A stretch of 22,186 bases of DNA, taken from Chara braunii. Taxonomy: Eukaryota; Streptophyta; Charophyceae; Charales; Characeae. Of the stretch, positions 9,675 to 19,500 are shown piece by piece (position 1 is the first letter of the stretch; every line of letters starts with the position of its first letter). The position numbers and the translations under genes are program-made. The stretch is from the NCBI GenBank assembly GCA_003427395.1, contig BFEA01000030.1, forward strand, positions 1,551,282-1,573,467, read 5' to 3'. Under the pieces are notes generated by a model that saw only the letters and a program-made list of their open reading frames with translations, ran no database searches and was not told the origin of the DNA.

Positions 9675-10004
9675 AAGATTGGAACCCCTTGGGCGTCACA
9701 TATGTGACAAACTGTTTTCTGCAACCGCGCAATTTCCTGCACAAGGCTACTTCGGGAATTGAGTCGGGAAGGGCCCACAAGATTACATGGGTGCCCTTGC
9801 TTTTCTTGTTTTCTTCGGAATCGAGGCCGGGGTAATCTTGCGACGGTTGGTAGCTGATCGCGCCTTAGCGAGCGTGAAAGATAACTGACAAACTGTTGAC
9901 ATAGCTTCTTTCTTGTTCTGCTGTGGGAAATGGGAATTTCGGTGCGATCTTCGCACAGGAAAATCTTTTTGAATTTTCAACTGATGTCGAGCCCCCGGGG
10001 GGGC
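9675..10004 (+). other. Noncoding 3' internal region of element A with palindrome and possible polypurine tract
   Basis: No sustained frame is present. A 14-bp perfect palindrome, GTCACATATGTGAC, lies at 9695-9708. The end of the region, CCCGGGGGGGC (to 10004), is the only G-run just before a TGTAGG that could start the 3' LTR, so it is my candidate for a polypurine tract. It is poor in A and preceded by a C-run, so the assignment is weak. Confidence 0.35.
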
Positions 10005-10427
10005 TGTAGGAATTTGCTTCGTCTGAATTTTCTTTTTGCAATTAGGATTTAGATTAGGAATTTAGGCGCATCTCAATTTGTGTTACACGGTGCTTCTCAC
10101 TTGCGCACACTTTGCCGCGTCAGGATCTGTGTTCTGACTTTTTCGCGCGTTAATCCTTGTGTGCAACTGTAACTTTTGTTTCGATGGACGTAATTGCAAC
10201 TGTAATCCTCTCGTTCTTGATATCTTTCGTGGCGTCCCTTTGCGCGCGTACTTCTTCCTCTGTCCTATTGGCCTGAATGCTTGCATGACCGGATCAATGC
10301 GTGGAGTGAGGCTACATCCCCCATGTCGCGGCCTGGCCATGCAAACATATGCACTTCCTTCCTCCTCCTTCTTTGTCACTCAAGCACAACCCCGGGTATC
10401 TCGCGCAAGCGGCGCAAGCATGCATGC

Positions 10428-10434
10428 TATAAAT
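10428..10434 (+). promoter_or_regulatory. TATA box of the 3' LTR
   Basis: TATAAAT within GCATGCTATAAATC, about 424 bases after the proposed LTR start. This is a reasonable U3 core promoter, with transcription expected to begin about 30 bases downstream. No other TATA-like box in this part of the LTR is as good. Confidence 0.5.
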
Positions 10435-10687
10435 CTTGCAAGCGCGAGTAACTCACTGTCTAAGAATTTTGGAGTTAGCCGGGCCGAGAGGGTCGGCTAA
10501 CGAGCAAGAGTTGGAAGGTGAGCAGAGAGTTGGGCGATCCGACAAGCTGGTGCTGGGCATGCGGGGTTGACGTGGGGCCACGAAGGACTGTGGCGCACGG
10601 GCGAAACTGACTTGCATGTTCAGACTAAGTGGGGTGACGACTTTGTGTGGGTGCGAGGCGATGGACTGCCCGCATCGGGATGTTGTG

Positions 10688-10690
<3 letters not shown>

Positions 10691-10751
<61 letters not shown>
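10691..10751. repeat. (AG)n microsatellite in 3' LTR
   Basis: An uninterrupted AG tract of about 61 bases, the counterpart of the tract at 1-69. It is preceded here by CGGGATGTTGTG, whereas in the 5' LTR the similar block follows the tract. Confidence 0.97.
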
Positions 10752-10754
<3 letters not shown>

Positions 10755-11059
10755 TCCTTGTTTTCTGTCCTAGGAGACTGGTGTATGGATTGTCTTCCTC
10801 TCCCCCCCTTTTCTCTGTCTTTTTGAATCGGCAAATCTGATTGATTGGTTATAGGCGATCGAACCTTATGTGATCTCTGAGCTGATTGGCCAAAGAATTG
10901 TTGCATAAGGATCCTCGATTCCTTTTGTTTGTATATAAGCTAGATGCATGGACGTTAGGTGTGATTCTGTATGTGTATGAATTATGTAAGCATGCTAGTC
11001 TGCTAGACGATTAGATGACCATCTCACTATAGAACGATCAATCTCCCGAACCACTGACT

Positions 11060-11778
11060 TTCACCCAACTGATCAAAGGACAGGTCCCTCGCACACACGT
11101 GTAGGCTCGACCAAAGACGATCGCTTCCTACACGCGCGTTTGAGAAACCTGAACTCGACAAATTTCCTGAATGACTGGCTTTCCACCCCGACTTGCAACA
11201 CGAATTCCGGCGTCCGCTTTCGTGTCACTGACCGCGAGTGTTTGAGGGATCGGGAATTCCGAGAATATTGGGAACACTCTTGCCTGTCTGCACGACCCAG
11301 AGTGGAACCTCTGGAATTTCCTTACTTAACGGGGAAATAACGTATTTTTGAGTGGGACCTCGACTAGGCCTTGAGACGTATCCCCCATCTCCCCAACTAC
11401 TCTAGCCCATACACGTGTCATGTCGTCACAGAGGCCGGGATCAGTATCTTAGGGACCAAATTCCCTCCCTATCACTGCATCCTACCCTATCACTCCCTAA
11501 CCATCGTCCCCTGGCTCGCAATCGGTCCTTACTGGCCCCAACCCCCATGCTCAAAGTGTCTGTGGGGCCACGAGTACCAAGCCTCCGGCTTCATCCGACG
11601 AACTCGCTCGGAGGAAGAACGGCGGGCGCACAACCTCCGATTGAGTTCGGTCCTGTCGGACGCGGAGGCTTGCGACGTTCGATGTCAGCAGGTGATAAAC
11701 CATCGCGATAGCCATAGCGTCCCGACGGTGCACCAGATACGACCCCGACCTGGACGACAAAACGAACAGAGGCGGTAA
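11060..11778 (+). pseudogene. ORF inside the 3' LTR, second copy
   Basis: Counterpart of the frame at 480-1197, in the same phase, ending at TAA 11776-11778. It is interrupted by TAA 11338-11340 and a TAG about nine codons later. At the site of the 5' copy's TGA it keeps TGG. Shared segments include RECLRDREFREYWEHSCLSA, YSSPYTCHVV, IGPYWPQPPCSKC and FIRRTRSEEER. Stops fall at different places in the two copies, so the common ancestor was probably open through the whole stretch. Confidence 0.5.
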
Positions 11779-11989
11779 CTCTGTTTCCCGAAGCACAAAA
11801 CAGGACTTCAGTCTACGCCTACCCTCCTGCATTCTTATCCCGGAGTTTGCCACAGGAGATTTCAGTTCCGACCTGGGACTTCACCCTTTCTTTCCTAAAA
11901 TCTTTGGCACACCCTATTTTCGCACTTCCAAGCCCAATCACACTCCGATCGGGAAGTCGCGTCGTGCGTGAGGTTGGGTGTCACACCCC

Positions 11990-12740
11990 CTCTTCCTCTG
12001 AAAACTCAGATATCTTGACCCATACATAACTTCCCTCATTGTAAGTCGTCGGTCTGCGCTTTTTGTTGGCATGATGGATCATGGTATGTCATCGCTTGGT
12101 CATTAGGAACAAGTAAGAAAGAGGGTTGCAAATCTTCCAACTTAAATGCAGCCTGTTTGGCGCCATACTGATGAAATAGTGAAGTTGTGTTACGGTCCAA
12201 TCGATCTCCTCAACCAAGCCATTGGCTTCGGGGTGTAGACTATATATCATTTTTAGTTTGATACCATGGAGTTGGGAAGTGAAGTCCCTCCAATCGGTAC
12301 TTATGAAGCGGGTGTCCCGATTACTCAGAAGGGTTTTCAGAGGCCCGTACTGCATAATGTATTTCTGGTGGAATGCATGGATCAAAAGATCAGTTGGAGC
12401 ATGGCGTGGCAATGAAATTGGATTCAAAAACTTGAAAAAACGGTCAACAAGCATCATCATTTGTGAAAACTCATTCTTACTCAACTTACCCATGTTTATA
12501 AAATCAATGGAGACGGACTCACCGGGACCGTCGGGAATGGGAAGAGGTTTGAGCAGCCTTGTGAGCTTTTGCCTAGACACTGTAGATGGATTGATTCGTT
12601 TACATACTTCACACTCAGCCACAAACTTGTGAGCAGATCCTTTTGTATCGGGTCAATCAAACTGTTGTAGTAGACTTCCGTATGTCTTATCAAAACTGCA
12701 ATGTCCACTTCGGCCATGAGCCAAGTCCAGGAAGTAAGTA
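11990..12740 (-). pseudogene. Integrase of gypsy element B, truncated at C-terminus
   Basis: Read on the minus strand. The zinc domain region has HGRSGHCSFDKTYGSLL, with the TGG of the following FDW position now TGA, and CEVCKRI as the C-x2-C pair. The core has SIDFI (first Asp), SNRDTRFIS (second Asp) and HPEANGLVEEI (Glu region). After TGA at 12089-12091 the frame continues into RRPTTYNEGSYVWVKISEF, the C-terminal domain, and ends near 11990 at the border with element A. The catalytic Asp residues are present; the end of the C-terminal domain is missing. Confidence 0.9.
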
Positions 12741-12819
12741 CGGAGAGGCTTATGGTTGGGTACACACAATTGGCCATTCTTTCCGTACTGTCAAAAAATA
12801 TGACCCTCACAATCGTGGA

Positions 12820-13041
12820 CATCAGGCTGACTGCTTGGGTCAGCCTTGAGCTGCTCAAGGATTGGACTAAGGTCCGGATCGGATTCCATGGGTCATCCTT
12901 GAGCTGCTCAAGGATTGGACTAAGGTCCGGATCGGATTCCTTGGCAGTTGTCTTTAGACTCTTCACTAGTTCCAACATCAGGCTGACTGCTTGGGTCAAC
13001 CTTGAGCTGCTCAAGGATTGGACTAAGGTCCGGATCGGATT
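12820..13041. repeat. Three copies of a 42-bp palindrome-bearing unit between RNase H and integrase of element B
   Basis: A core starting with CCTTGAGCTGCTCAAGG (perfect 8-bp arms around one T) occurs at 12844-12885, 12897-12938 and 13000-13041. The flank CATCAGGCTGACTGCTTGGG precedes copies 1 and 3 with a 156-bp period. TTGGCAGTTGTCTTTA follows copies 2 and 3. The arrangement looks like an unequal or slippage duplication. It lies in the linker, and the copies are read in more than one frame on the minus strand. Confidence 0.9.
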
Positions 13042-13148
13042 TCTTGGCAGTTGTCTTTATTAGTTCCTCCTTCAATTTTTTTTCTGAGGTCGTAGGAGTT
13101 CACAAGGCAAGTCATATACTTTGGATGGCAGAACAATGCATCAACAAC

Positions 13149-13685
13149 TTAATTATAACAACCCTTCTTGTGCTTCAATTCAAAGTAAAAACCATCAATC
13201 TCATGCAACCAGCAGGTCAATGTTGTAGATGGATGATTTTGCGTCTTAATCCATTTCAAAGTCTCATGGTCTAAGAAAACATTGAAATGGTGACCCAAGA
13301 GGTAATGTTTCCAGTGGTCTAGTGCCCCTCTCAAGGCATATAGCTCTCTCATGTAGGTGAAAGTAACTTTTGACTGGGCATGCATTTGCTGTAGGACTCG
13401 AGCGGACGCAAGTCATCACCATTTTGTTGAAGTACTGCTGCCACTGCATCATTCTCATATTGGGTCGCGTCCATACTGACTACGAATGTGAGTTCTTGAT
13501 CTGCAATGCGGAGCACTTGATGACTCACCGAAGCCTCTTTTAAGGCTTGGAAGGAAGTCTCACATGCTCGGTCCCATATGTAAGATATATTCTTGCTTGT
13601 GAGTCTAAACAGTGGGCGAGTAATGATAGAAAATCTGGGAACAAACTTCCGGTAGTACGACGCAAGACCAAGAATGGAACGCAGG
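13149..13685 (-). pseudogene. RT C-terminus and RNase H of gypsy element B, frameshifted
   Basis: The minus-strand frame from 13685 gives RSILGLASYYRKFVPRFS, the connection block after the RT palm, then FQALKEA and the RNase H start VVSMDATQYENDAVAAVLQQ. A shift near 13385 leads to the second frame with ELYALRGALDHWKHYLLGHH, FLDHETLKWI and FYFELKHK, ending at 13149. RT residues before the connection block, including the YxDD box, are missing because the sequence switches to LINE there. Confidence 0.92.
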
Positions 13686-14371
13686 GTGGTCAACCCTTGG
13701 CCCATCATCTCCCCAAGTGTATCCTCAGGGAACACCACATTCACATACGGCACAAAATCGTCCCCAAGGGTTTCCCAAAAATGAAGTCAAAACTTCTTGG
13801 GGAAGGCATATAATCCCGACGTCTTTCTGTCGTTCATGCCTTGCAATGCCTGCAGGAGATCTGTGCGGATGAGGGGGGAGTCCAATGTGTTTCTTTGTTG
13901 TGTTCACAATATGGAGAGGAGAGCATTGAGTAGCGTCGCTCTAGCCTTTTCCAAAGTATGTGTTTGCCTCTGGCCGATCTCTGATGTGAACAAATGTCTA
14001 TAGTCGATAGAGGCATAATTAACAATTTGGTAAGCGTTTGTGGCCTTTGGTTAGGTGTCATCAAAGGGATGCTTGAGGGACGACACCAAAATTTGTCTAG
14101 CCCTCACCTTTGCCTCGTTGAAAAATGTTTTGTTCATCATGCCTTCGGCCACATCTTTGTAAATTTTAGCTTGGATCCTCAATTTTTGGGCCTGAGCATC
14201 AAGGTGGTTTGTAGTTGGGGCCTTGCGGGCACGTGCAGGGGGTTGTCCATGAGGTGCCTATCCCACTCCTCCAGTTGGAGCAACAGGTGATCCAAGGTGG
14301 CATTGCGGTCCCGCACAATTTTGATGGAGAGTTCTTTTACTCTCTCTGAGTTGCGGAATGTCGTCATTAAA
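13683..14371 (-). pseudogene. LINE (L1-type) ORF2 fragment: endonuclease-RT linker and first RT block
   Basis: On the minus strand one frame with stops TAA, TGA and TGA reads as the region between endonuclease and RT of plant-type L1 elements. It has a helical segment (RNATLDHLLLQLEEWDRHL), a KIYKDVAEGMMNKTFF stretch, then HLFTSEIG, LLQALQGMNDRKTSGL, FWETLGDDFVPYVNVVF and GEMMGQGLTTL, which correspond to the first RT blocks. The sequence then switches to gypsy RT within about ten codons. The upstream continuation lies beyond the PLE, at 20167-21085. Confidence 0.8.
14361..14371. repeat. Left target-site duplication of the PLE
   Basis: TCGTCATTAAA, identical to 20156-20166. Both copies lie in LINE sequence and directly flank the Penelope-like element. 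Confidence 0.9.
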
Positions 14372-14869
14372 ACGCATACGCACGCCTGCAGGTTTCTTGG
14401 TCAGGATCTAAAGACGCCATGCACGGCTGATACATGAGTACAAAGTTGGGGGTCAGAGATCTAAGGACCACTGATACACTCATACAACGGCGAGAGAGGG
14501 AAAGGAAAACGTACACGGAAAGGCAGGAAACACCAAGGGTCTGGAGCGGGAAGGAAGTCGGGATGCAGAAACAACAGCAATCGGTCCGCAGAGCCAGATC
14601 AATCTGCGGAACGCAGAGCATCAAGCACGACCTTGTCCAATGCGAGGTGGCGCAATATGGGCAAAATAGTTGACGTTATTCATGACGGTCCCCGGAGTGT
14701 TTTTTCGCAGTGAGGTTGACAACATGAATTTTTTTTTGCATATTAATGATGTTTTTTTTAATTTTTTTCAAGTATTTCAGAATATGACTTGAACCTGTGA
14801 GATAATCGCAGGAAACAGATCCGAAACGTTTTTTCGGAATAAGGCACTACCCGGATGGGGATAAAACAA

Positions 14870-14876
14870 TATAAAA
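14870..14876 (+). promoter_or_regulatory. TATA box in left pseudo-LTR
   Basis: TATAAAA in a context shared with the right copy (20000-20006). Located about 150 bases before the end of the repeat, it could drive transcription of the full element from the leading copy. Confidence 0.5.
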
Positions 14877-14940
14877 TGGAGCACCGAGGGTGTACTCGAT
14901 AAGCAGTCTGAGTGAGCCAGGAGCAGAATGACTATTTAAA

Positions 14941-14958
14941 GCGCAAATGCAGTTGCGC
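14941..14958. other. Conserved hairpin in left pseudo-LTR
   Basis: GCGCAA-ATGCAG-TTGCGC, a 6-bp stem with a 6-base loop, identical in the right copy at 20071-20088 although neighbouring bases differ. Confidence 0.6.
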
Positions 14959-15020
14959 TAGCTACAATGTGATTTGTTTCACGATATGTAAAACTCCAAG
15001 TTACATTGTTTTTACGAACT

Positions 15021-15380
15021 GTCGTATTGAACCAGAGGAACGACCTTGCAATTAAGCTTGGGAATGCTCCTCTAGTGCCATCTATAGAATCGTGATGCAG
15101 TGATTCCGATTGTTGAAACCACGAACAATCCATGGACGTGCATCCATTCTTACTTGGCGTTAATCTTTCTTGGTCTTTCTTGGTGTTAATTTTACTATAT
15201 ATTTTTATTTATTCATTCATTCGCGATTGAGATCGTACAAATCAAGGTACGATCGGTGTGAATGCACTTACGATGGATACAAGGGTGACTAGTGTGACTG
15301 CTAGGCGGAACGATCTGGGCGAAAGAGACACTTGCTGAAGTTTTGCAACCAAGGTCGGTCTTCAAGGTCAAAGAGAGCGC
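15021..15380 (+). other. 5' untranslated region of the PLE
   Basis: No coding frame is evident. It includes an AT-rich stretch near 15190-15225 and, at 15231-15254, a perfect inverted repeat GATCGTAC/GTACGATC with an 8-base loop. Confidence 0.6.
15231..15254. other. Inverted repeat in PLE 5' region
   Basis: GATCGTAC at 15231-15238 pairs with GTACGATC at 15247-15254, an 8-bp perfect stem. Possible RNA structure upstream of ORF1. Confidence 0.65.
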
Positions 15381-16031
15381 ATGTACGGACGCGGAAGGGG
15401 AAAAGGGCGGTGGTCAGGCTGTAGACGCTACTAGATGGAGTTCCCTGCGGGAATGCAAACTCCGCCGATGCAAGTCGCAGCAACAGTAGCACAGACCACA
15501 CAACCTCTAGGCGCTACTCCAACATCAGCTATCGTACCAATGGCAGCACCTATGGTGCACCTGATGGCGCAGCCAGCGCCTGTACCTTTCTATCAGCCGG
15601 GATATTATCCACCCCCATATGGGTGGCAAGGCGGATGGAATCAATCAGGCGTGGCGCGCCCGCCATCGGCGAACAAGTTCCCTGAACCAGGAAATCGAGC
15701 CTGGTTCACCAAGGAACACCTCGAGCTGATAGAAAAGTGGAAGGCGCGTGAATCGAGTGAGGAGAGTCGAAAGAGCGAGAAGGGGGAATCAAGTGGAGGA
15801 AGCAAAAGCAATAAGAAAGGAAGAGGGAGTAAGGAATCTGAAAGCAGCGAGGAGCGACTGAAGTCGTGGATCTCCAACACATTCGGGACATCGTTGAAGA
15901 AGATCTCCGAGAAACTGGACGAGATTGAGGCGAAGACCAAGGCGAAAGGGAAGGCCGGAGAATCGGATGAAGAAGGAGATGGGAAGCCACGAAAAGAGAA
16001 AGAGAGGAGTAAATTCCCTAGCACTCAGTAA
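15381..16031 (+). pseudogene. ORF1 of the PLE, gag-like, one in-frame stop
   Basis: I place the start at ATG 15381, giving MYGRGRGKGRWSG. A TAG at 15432-15434 then precedes the next ATG (15435), and the frame is open to TAA 16029-16031. The product has a Gly/Arg start (RNA-binding style), a low-complexity Met/Ala/Pro/Gln region, a PGYYPPPYGW motif, GNRAWFTKEHLELIEKWKAR, then a Ser/Lys/Glu-rich region and a helical part, LKSWISNTFGTSLKKISEKL. I recognise the AWFTKEH block as recurring in retroelement proteins of Chara-like genomes (from memory, not searched). It may be an RNA-binding Gag analogue or the N-terminal part of one long protein with ORF2, because coding continues in another frame from about 16010. 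Confidence 0.7.
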
Positions 16032-16458
16032 GGTGAGGGTGAGATCAAGGACAAGAAATGGAAGAGATACAGTAATAGTACGACAACCCAGAATCAACAT
16101 CTCCTCGAACGACGAAGACGCGAAGGCCAATGTCCGCACAACTTGAAATTGTGGCATCGACGTCAAGCACGAGTTTGAAGCGAACGGCGGAAACAATAAG
16201 TTAGATGAGATCGTGACCCTGCTAGGAGCACTGGCAGAAAAAGGAAAAGAGGGGACGCAGAAATGTGAAGGCGAACAAATGGAAGGAGTAAGAGAGAGGG
16301 AGGAGAGAGAAAGGGAAATCGAGAAAGAAAGGGAAAGAGAGAAGGAGAAAAAAAAAAAGAAGGGGAAAGGAAAAACTCTGTCAGAGAGCGAAACAAAAAA
16401 CGACACAAAAAGATCTGTCACAGGAGAGGAAACGGAAGGGAAGATGAAAGAAGGGGAT

Positions 16459-16600
16459 GTCATCGAGTACATGAAAGGAAGGTTGGATTATTATATGGAA
16501 ATGAGTGTGAAAGATGTGAAGGCATTTTGTGTGAAGCGGGGTGTGAAGAATGCACGGAAGGACAAATGCGCATGGCAGCTGGCAAAACAAGACGCTGAAC
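16459..16600 (+). other. SAP-like DNA-binding motif in PLE ORF2
   Basis: The encoded segment from DVIEYMKGRL to WQLAKQDAE has the helix-turn-helix pattern of SAP motifs: a hydrophobic first helix with SVKDVKAFC, the RGV turn, then a Lys-rich second helix. SAP domains bind AT-rich or scaffold DNA in chromatin proteins. Assigned by eye, with moderate certainty. Confidence 0.5.
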
Positions 16601-16851
16601 ATTATACGAAGCCGGTAAACCGCGAAGATGAAGACTACTCCGAGGAATCAGAAGACGGCGGACAAGGAGAACGAAGTGAGCAGCGAGCAATCGGTCGACG
16701 ATGACTCCAATGGCGTCACGGGACATTAAATTTTCCCTCAAAACGAGCATGGTAGCGTGTGATGAAGAAATTAAGTAGCCTGCTTGCAAGGGACGAATTT
16801 AAAACTCGTGGTTTAGCTAATCTCAGGAAAGAGATTGAGAAGATTTTCAGA

Positions 16852-17100
16852 CTAGGCGTAATCTTGGGTTGTGTCTTGGGATTCATGCGAAATGTCGGGC
16901 AGACTAGGAGAAAAATTGAGGAGAGATGGGCAGAGCATCGCAGAGACATGAGAAATGCACGGTTTAAAGTCAATAAATGGCTGGGAAAGAAAGGAGAGGA
17001 GAACTACACTATGATCCCATTGTGGTTTTGACATAAGGATGACTTGAAATGTATGGAGAACACGATAATTAAACATGAAAATCCCGGTCTGAATATGCGA
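16852..17100 (+). other. GIY-YIG endonuclease domain in PLE ORF2
   Basis: VGQTRRKIEERWAEH matches the conserved QT-x-R and R-x3-H region of GIY-YIG nucleases. After a stop at 17029 the metal-binding Glu (KCMENTII) and the PGLN end follow in frame. Its position before the RT is the permuted order; canonical Penelope elements have it after the RT. Confidence 0.8.
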
Positions 17101-19500
17101 AAACAAAATCAGAAAGGGAAAACACGACGATCTAGAAAGAAGGACAATAAATCTATCCCTGCGCCACAATGTAGGGAGTGGGAACCACTTTGTTTTTCTG
17201 CTCCTGGTGTTGGGATAGATGGGACAATTAATCTTGTAAAAATTCTTCATGTCGCAAAAGGAAGAAGTCGCCCCGTAAGAATCAGCAATGAATCTGCGAA
17301 AAAATAGGGGAAGACTTGGCAGGTGGCGAAAATGATCTTTGGCTCTTGCAAAATCTGTATCAACGGAGCAAAACTGTTGTTGAAGGATGCAAAATCGGAG
17401 ATTGAAAAAGGCGGGGTATGGTTCGTAGAAGAAGTGGTAAGAATGAGAACTAATGCAGACTGGCAAAAATCCGAGATCATCGCACTACTAAGAGCTCCGT
17501 GGAAACGGGAAGAGCTTGTAAAGAAGGAAACAAACGAGCTATTTGCTATGCTAAAAAGTTTGAGGGAAATTAGTAATAAGAATGACAGACATATATTACG
17601 TTGTGTTTTATCCAAAGAGTTCAAAAAAGGAGTCGGTATCAATCCTAGAATTCGGTTGGTAGTAAAAATTTCATTTAGTGACAATTTGAGTAAGAGAGAG
17701 GTAAGAGACGAGTTTTGCTCATGGATAGAGGAAAAGATTAAACCAAGGGAACTCAACGACCTGATGCAGAAGAAATTCCGGGTGGTCTGGAATAAGTCCA
17801 AATCAGTTGGAGATTTATTGCACAATCACAAACACATAGCTAAGTCGGAAGGCGCTTGTGTTTGTGATGAATTTGAACTGCCGAAAGAAAACGAGCATGT
17901 CCGGGTCCAATTGAGTGACATACCAGGGATTCATCCTTTCCTCCACAACTCCAGAAACGTACCTACCCCTGGGCGAGTATGTAGCTTAAATGATATTAAG
18001 GTAGCTTGTGAAACTACAGTGCAACCATTAAAGAAAGCGGGTCTCATTGGATGGTCTGAAAAGGTACAAGTAAAACCCATGAAAATGAGCGTGGGAAAGA
18101 ACACGGCAAGAGAATGTATCCAGGTAGAATACGTGAATGGAGTAAAAATCGCATTACAAGGACTAGTCCTCTCACCCCTTGACCGAAATCCTGGTGGCAT
18201 GTTGGTTGAATGCCCCTAGCAGTATAGTCAAGGGATGATGAAGACATTTATTTCCAACAACAACTACCAAAAGATAGAAGCAGGGGAAACAGAAATTATG
18301 AAAGAAATGAAGGAAGAATTTTGGAAATGAAAACTGAACAGGATTGCAAACTGGAATCAGGACGGTCGAATTCAACATTCCTTCATAATGAGCAAGAATA
18401 AAGATTTGGACAAAAAACGACCAATATGTCCCTCATATCAAAACCCCACAAGATCTGCATGTAAAGCACTAACTCAAGCATTGAATTTAATGATCGAAAA
18501 AACAAAGAAAGATCATTTTAACATGAGAGCCACAAAAGATTTGAAACCGGAGATGAAAAGAATCAACGAGAAAGTGGAGAAACTTGGGCCGGATGCGGGA
18601 ATTCTGTGTCGGACATATGGCATAAAAGAAATGTTCACTATGATACCCCACAGAGAAGTAAAAAAAGACATGGTCCATTGGGTCATGAGCGAATTCGGAG
18701 AAAAGGAACGACATTGGGTGAGGATAAAAGTACAACCAAAGGGGGCAAAATTCAACAAATCTGCTGGTGAAGGAGGGTGGAAATCAATAAGATTATTGGA
18801 TTTGGAAAATCTGGTCAATTTTATCTTAGACCATGTATTTTTCAAATCTATGGAAGAAATCTTACGGCAACATACGGGCATTCCAATGGGGGGATATGCA
18901 AGCCCCTCATTAGCATGCCTGGTGTGCATGCATGCCGAGTATAAGTTCATGAGATCTCTGGGAAAAGAAGCAAAATTTATCAGCGGAAAAAGATTTATCG
19001 ATGACCTGCTGCTGATCACTTGGTACGCAGACAGGGGAGGAAAAGGAACAACAAATAAAAGACTGGATAAGATAAGTGGATGCTATCACAGAAAGCTGAT
19101 TCTGCAAAGAACTGGTGATGACAATAATATCACCGATTTTTCAGAGAACCATAATGGTTACGGAGGGACCTAGTAGAATAATGTGCACACATAAATTTAA
19201 AAACTTTGACAACGTGTGGAAACTGGAATCTACGAAAATCTTTACAACTAGGCGATTTGATTCATTTGGTTCCAAAGAGCAGAAGATGGCCTTCATAGTT
19301 GGGACGATACATAGGATAAACGCGAACACTTCTGAACCTGGAACATTGGTATTAAGCATGCTCACGTTGCACAGGGAACTAAAAACGTTGGGATTCCCTA
19401 GCCACATGATTACAGACGGAGTAAGAAAAGTGGCGAGGAGGGTGGGAGGGAGAATATGGCCTCAACTGTGCACTCACCTGGAAGATCTGTATGGCATAAA

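Larger units (their letters stand above)
1..11967 (+). mobile_element. Ty3/gypsy-type LTR retrotransposon A, degenerate, left end outside window
   Basis: Two direct copies of a long repeat (1-1387 and about 10005-11967) enclose gag, protease, RT, RNase H, PHD finger and integrase in the order typical of Metaviridae (RT before IN). The internal region also carries a third ORF after pol. By eye the LTR copies differ at about 46 of 393 aligned positions (541-933), so the insertion is old. Coding regions are broken by point stops (mostly TGA and TAG) and frameshifts, so the copy cannot make full proteins. The left LTR start and left target duplication are outside the window. The right end abuts the integrase of another gypsy element on the minus strand. 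Confidence 0.9.
10005..11967 (+). repeat. 3' LTR of element A
   Basis: The right part (about 10755-11967) aligns with the 5' LTR. The start at TGTAGG (10005) is inferred from the TG rule and the G-run before it, because the matching part of the 5' LTR is outside the window. The end is where similarity to the 5' LTR stops (GTCGTGC, about 11967). It contains a TATA box, an (AG)n tract and a copy of the LTR ORF. The length would be near 1.96 kb, with a long transcribed portion. Target duplication cannot be tested. Confidence 0.75.
11968..13685 (-). mobile_element. Fragment of a second Ty3/gypsy element (B)
   Basis: On the minus strand this reads RT C-terminus, RNase H and integrase. No gag, protease, RT palm or LTR is present. 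The left end is cut at the 3' LTR of element A, and the right end joins LINE sequence in mid-frame near 13685. Its residues differ from element A throughout, so it belongs to a different family. About 20 bases (11968-11989) between the LTR end and the last integrase match are unassigned. Confidence 0.9.
14372..15020 (+). repeat. Left pseudo-LTR of the PLE
   Basis: Matches 19501-20150 end to end, with about 18 differences in the first 215 bases counted by eye, nearly all transitions. Similarity ends at TTTTTACGAACT, after which the element's own 5' region begins. Confidence 0.92.

Noticed and set aside
12820-13041. CRISPR-like array
   Set aside because: Only three unevenly spaced units in a coding linker of a eukaryotic retroelement.
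14372-15020. Hammerhead ribozyme in the PLE repeats
   Set aside because: I looked for the CUGANGA box followed by GAAA on both strands of both repeats. CTGAGTGA near 14908 and 20038 is one base too long and has no matching GAAA and cleavage-site arrangement.
16270-16380. Simple GA-rich repeat with no coding value
   Set aside because: It lies within the long ORF2 frame and encodes a charged helical region continuous with the SAP-like motif, so I kept it as part of ORF2.
15641-16472. Long minus-strand Ser/Leu/Phe-rich frames
   Set aside because: They are antisense of the Glu/Lys/Arg-rich plus-strand PLE proteins and show no domain.
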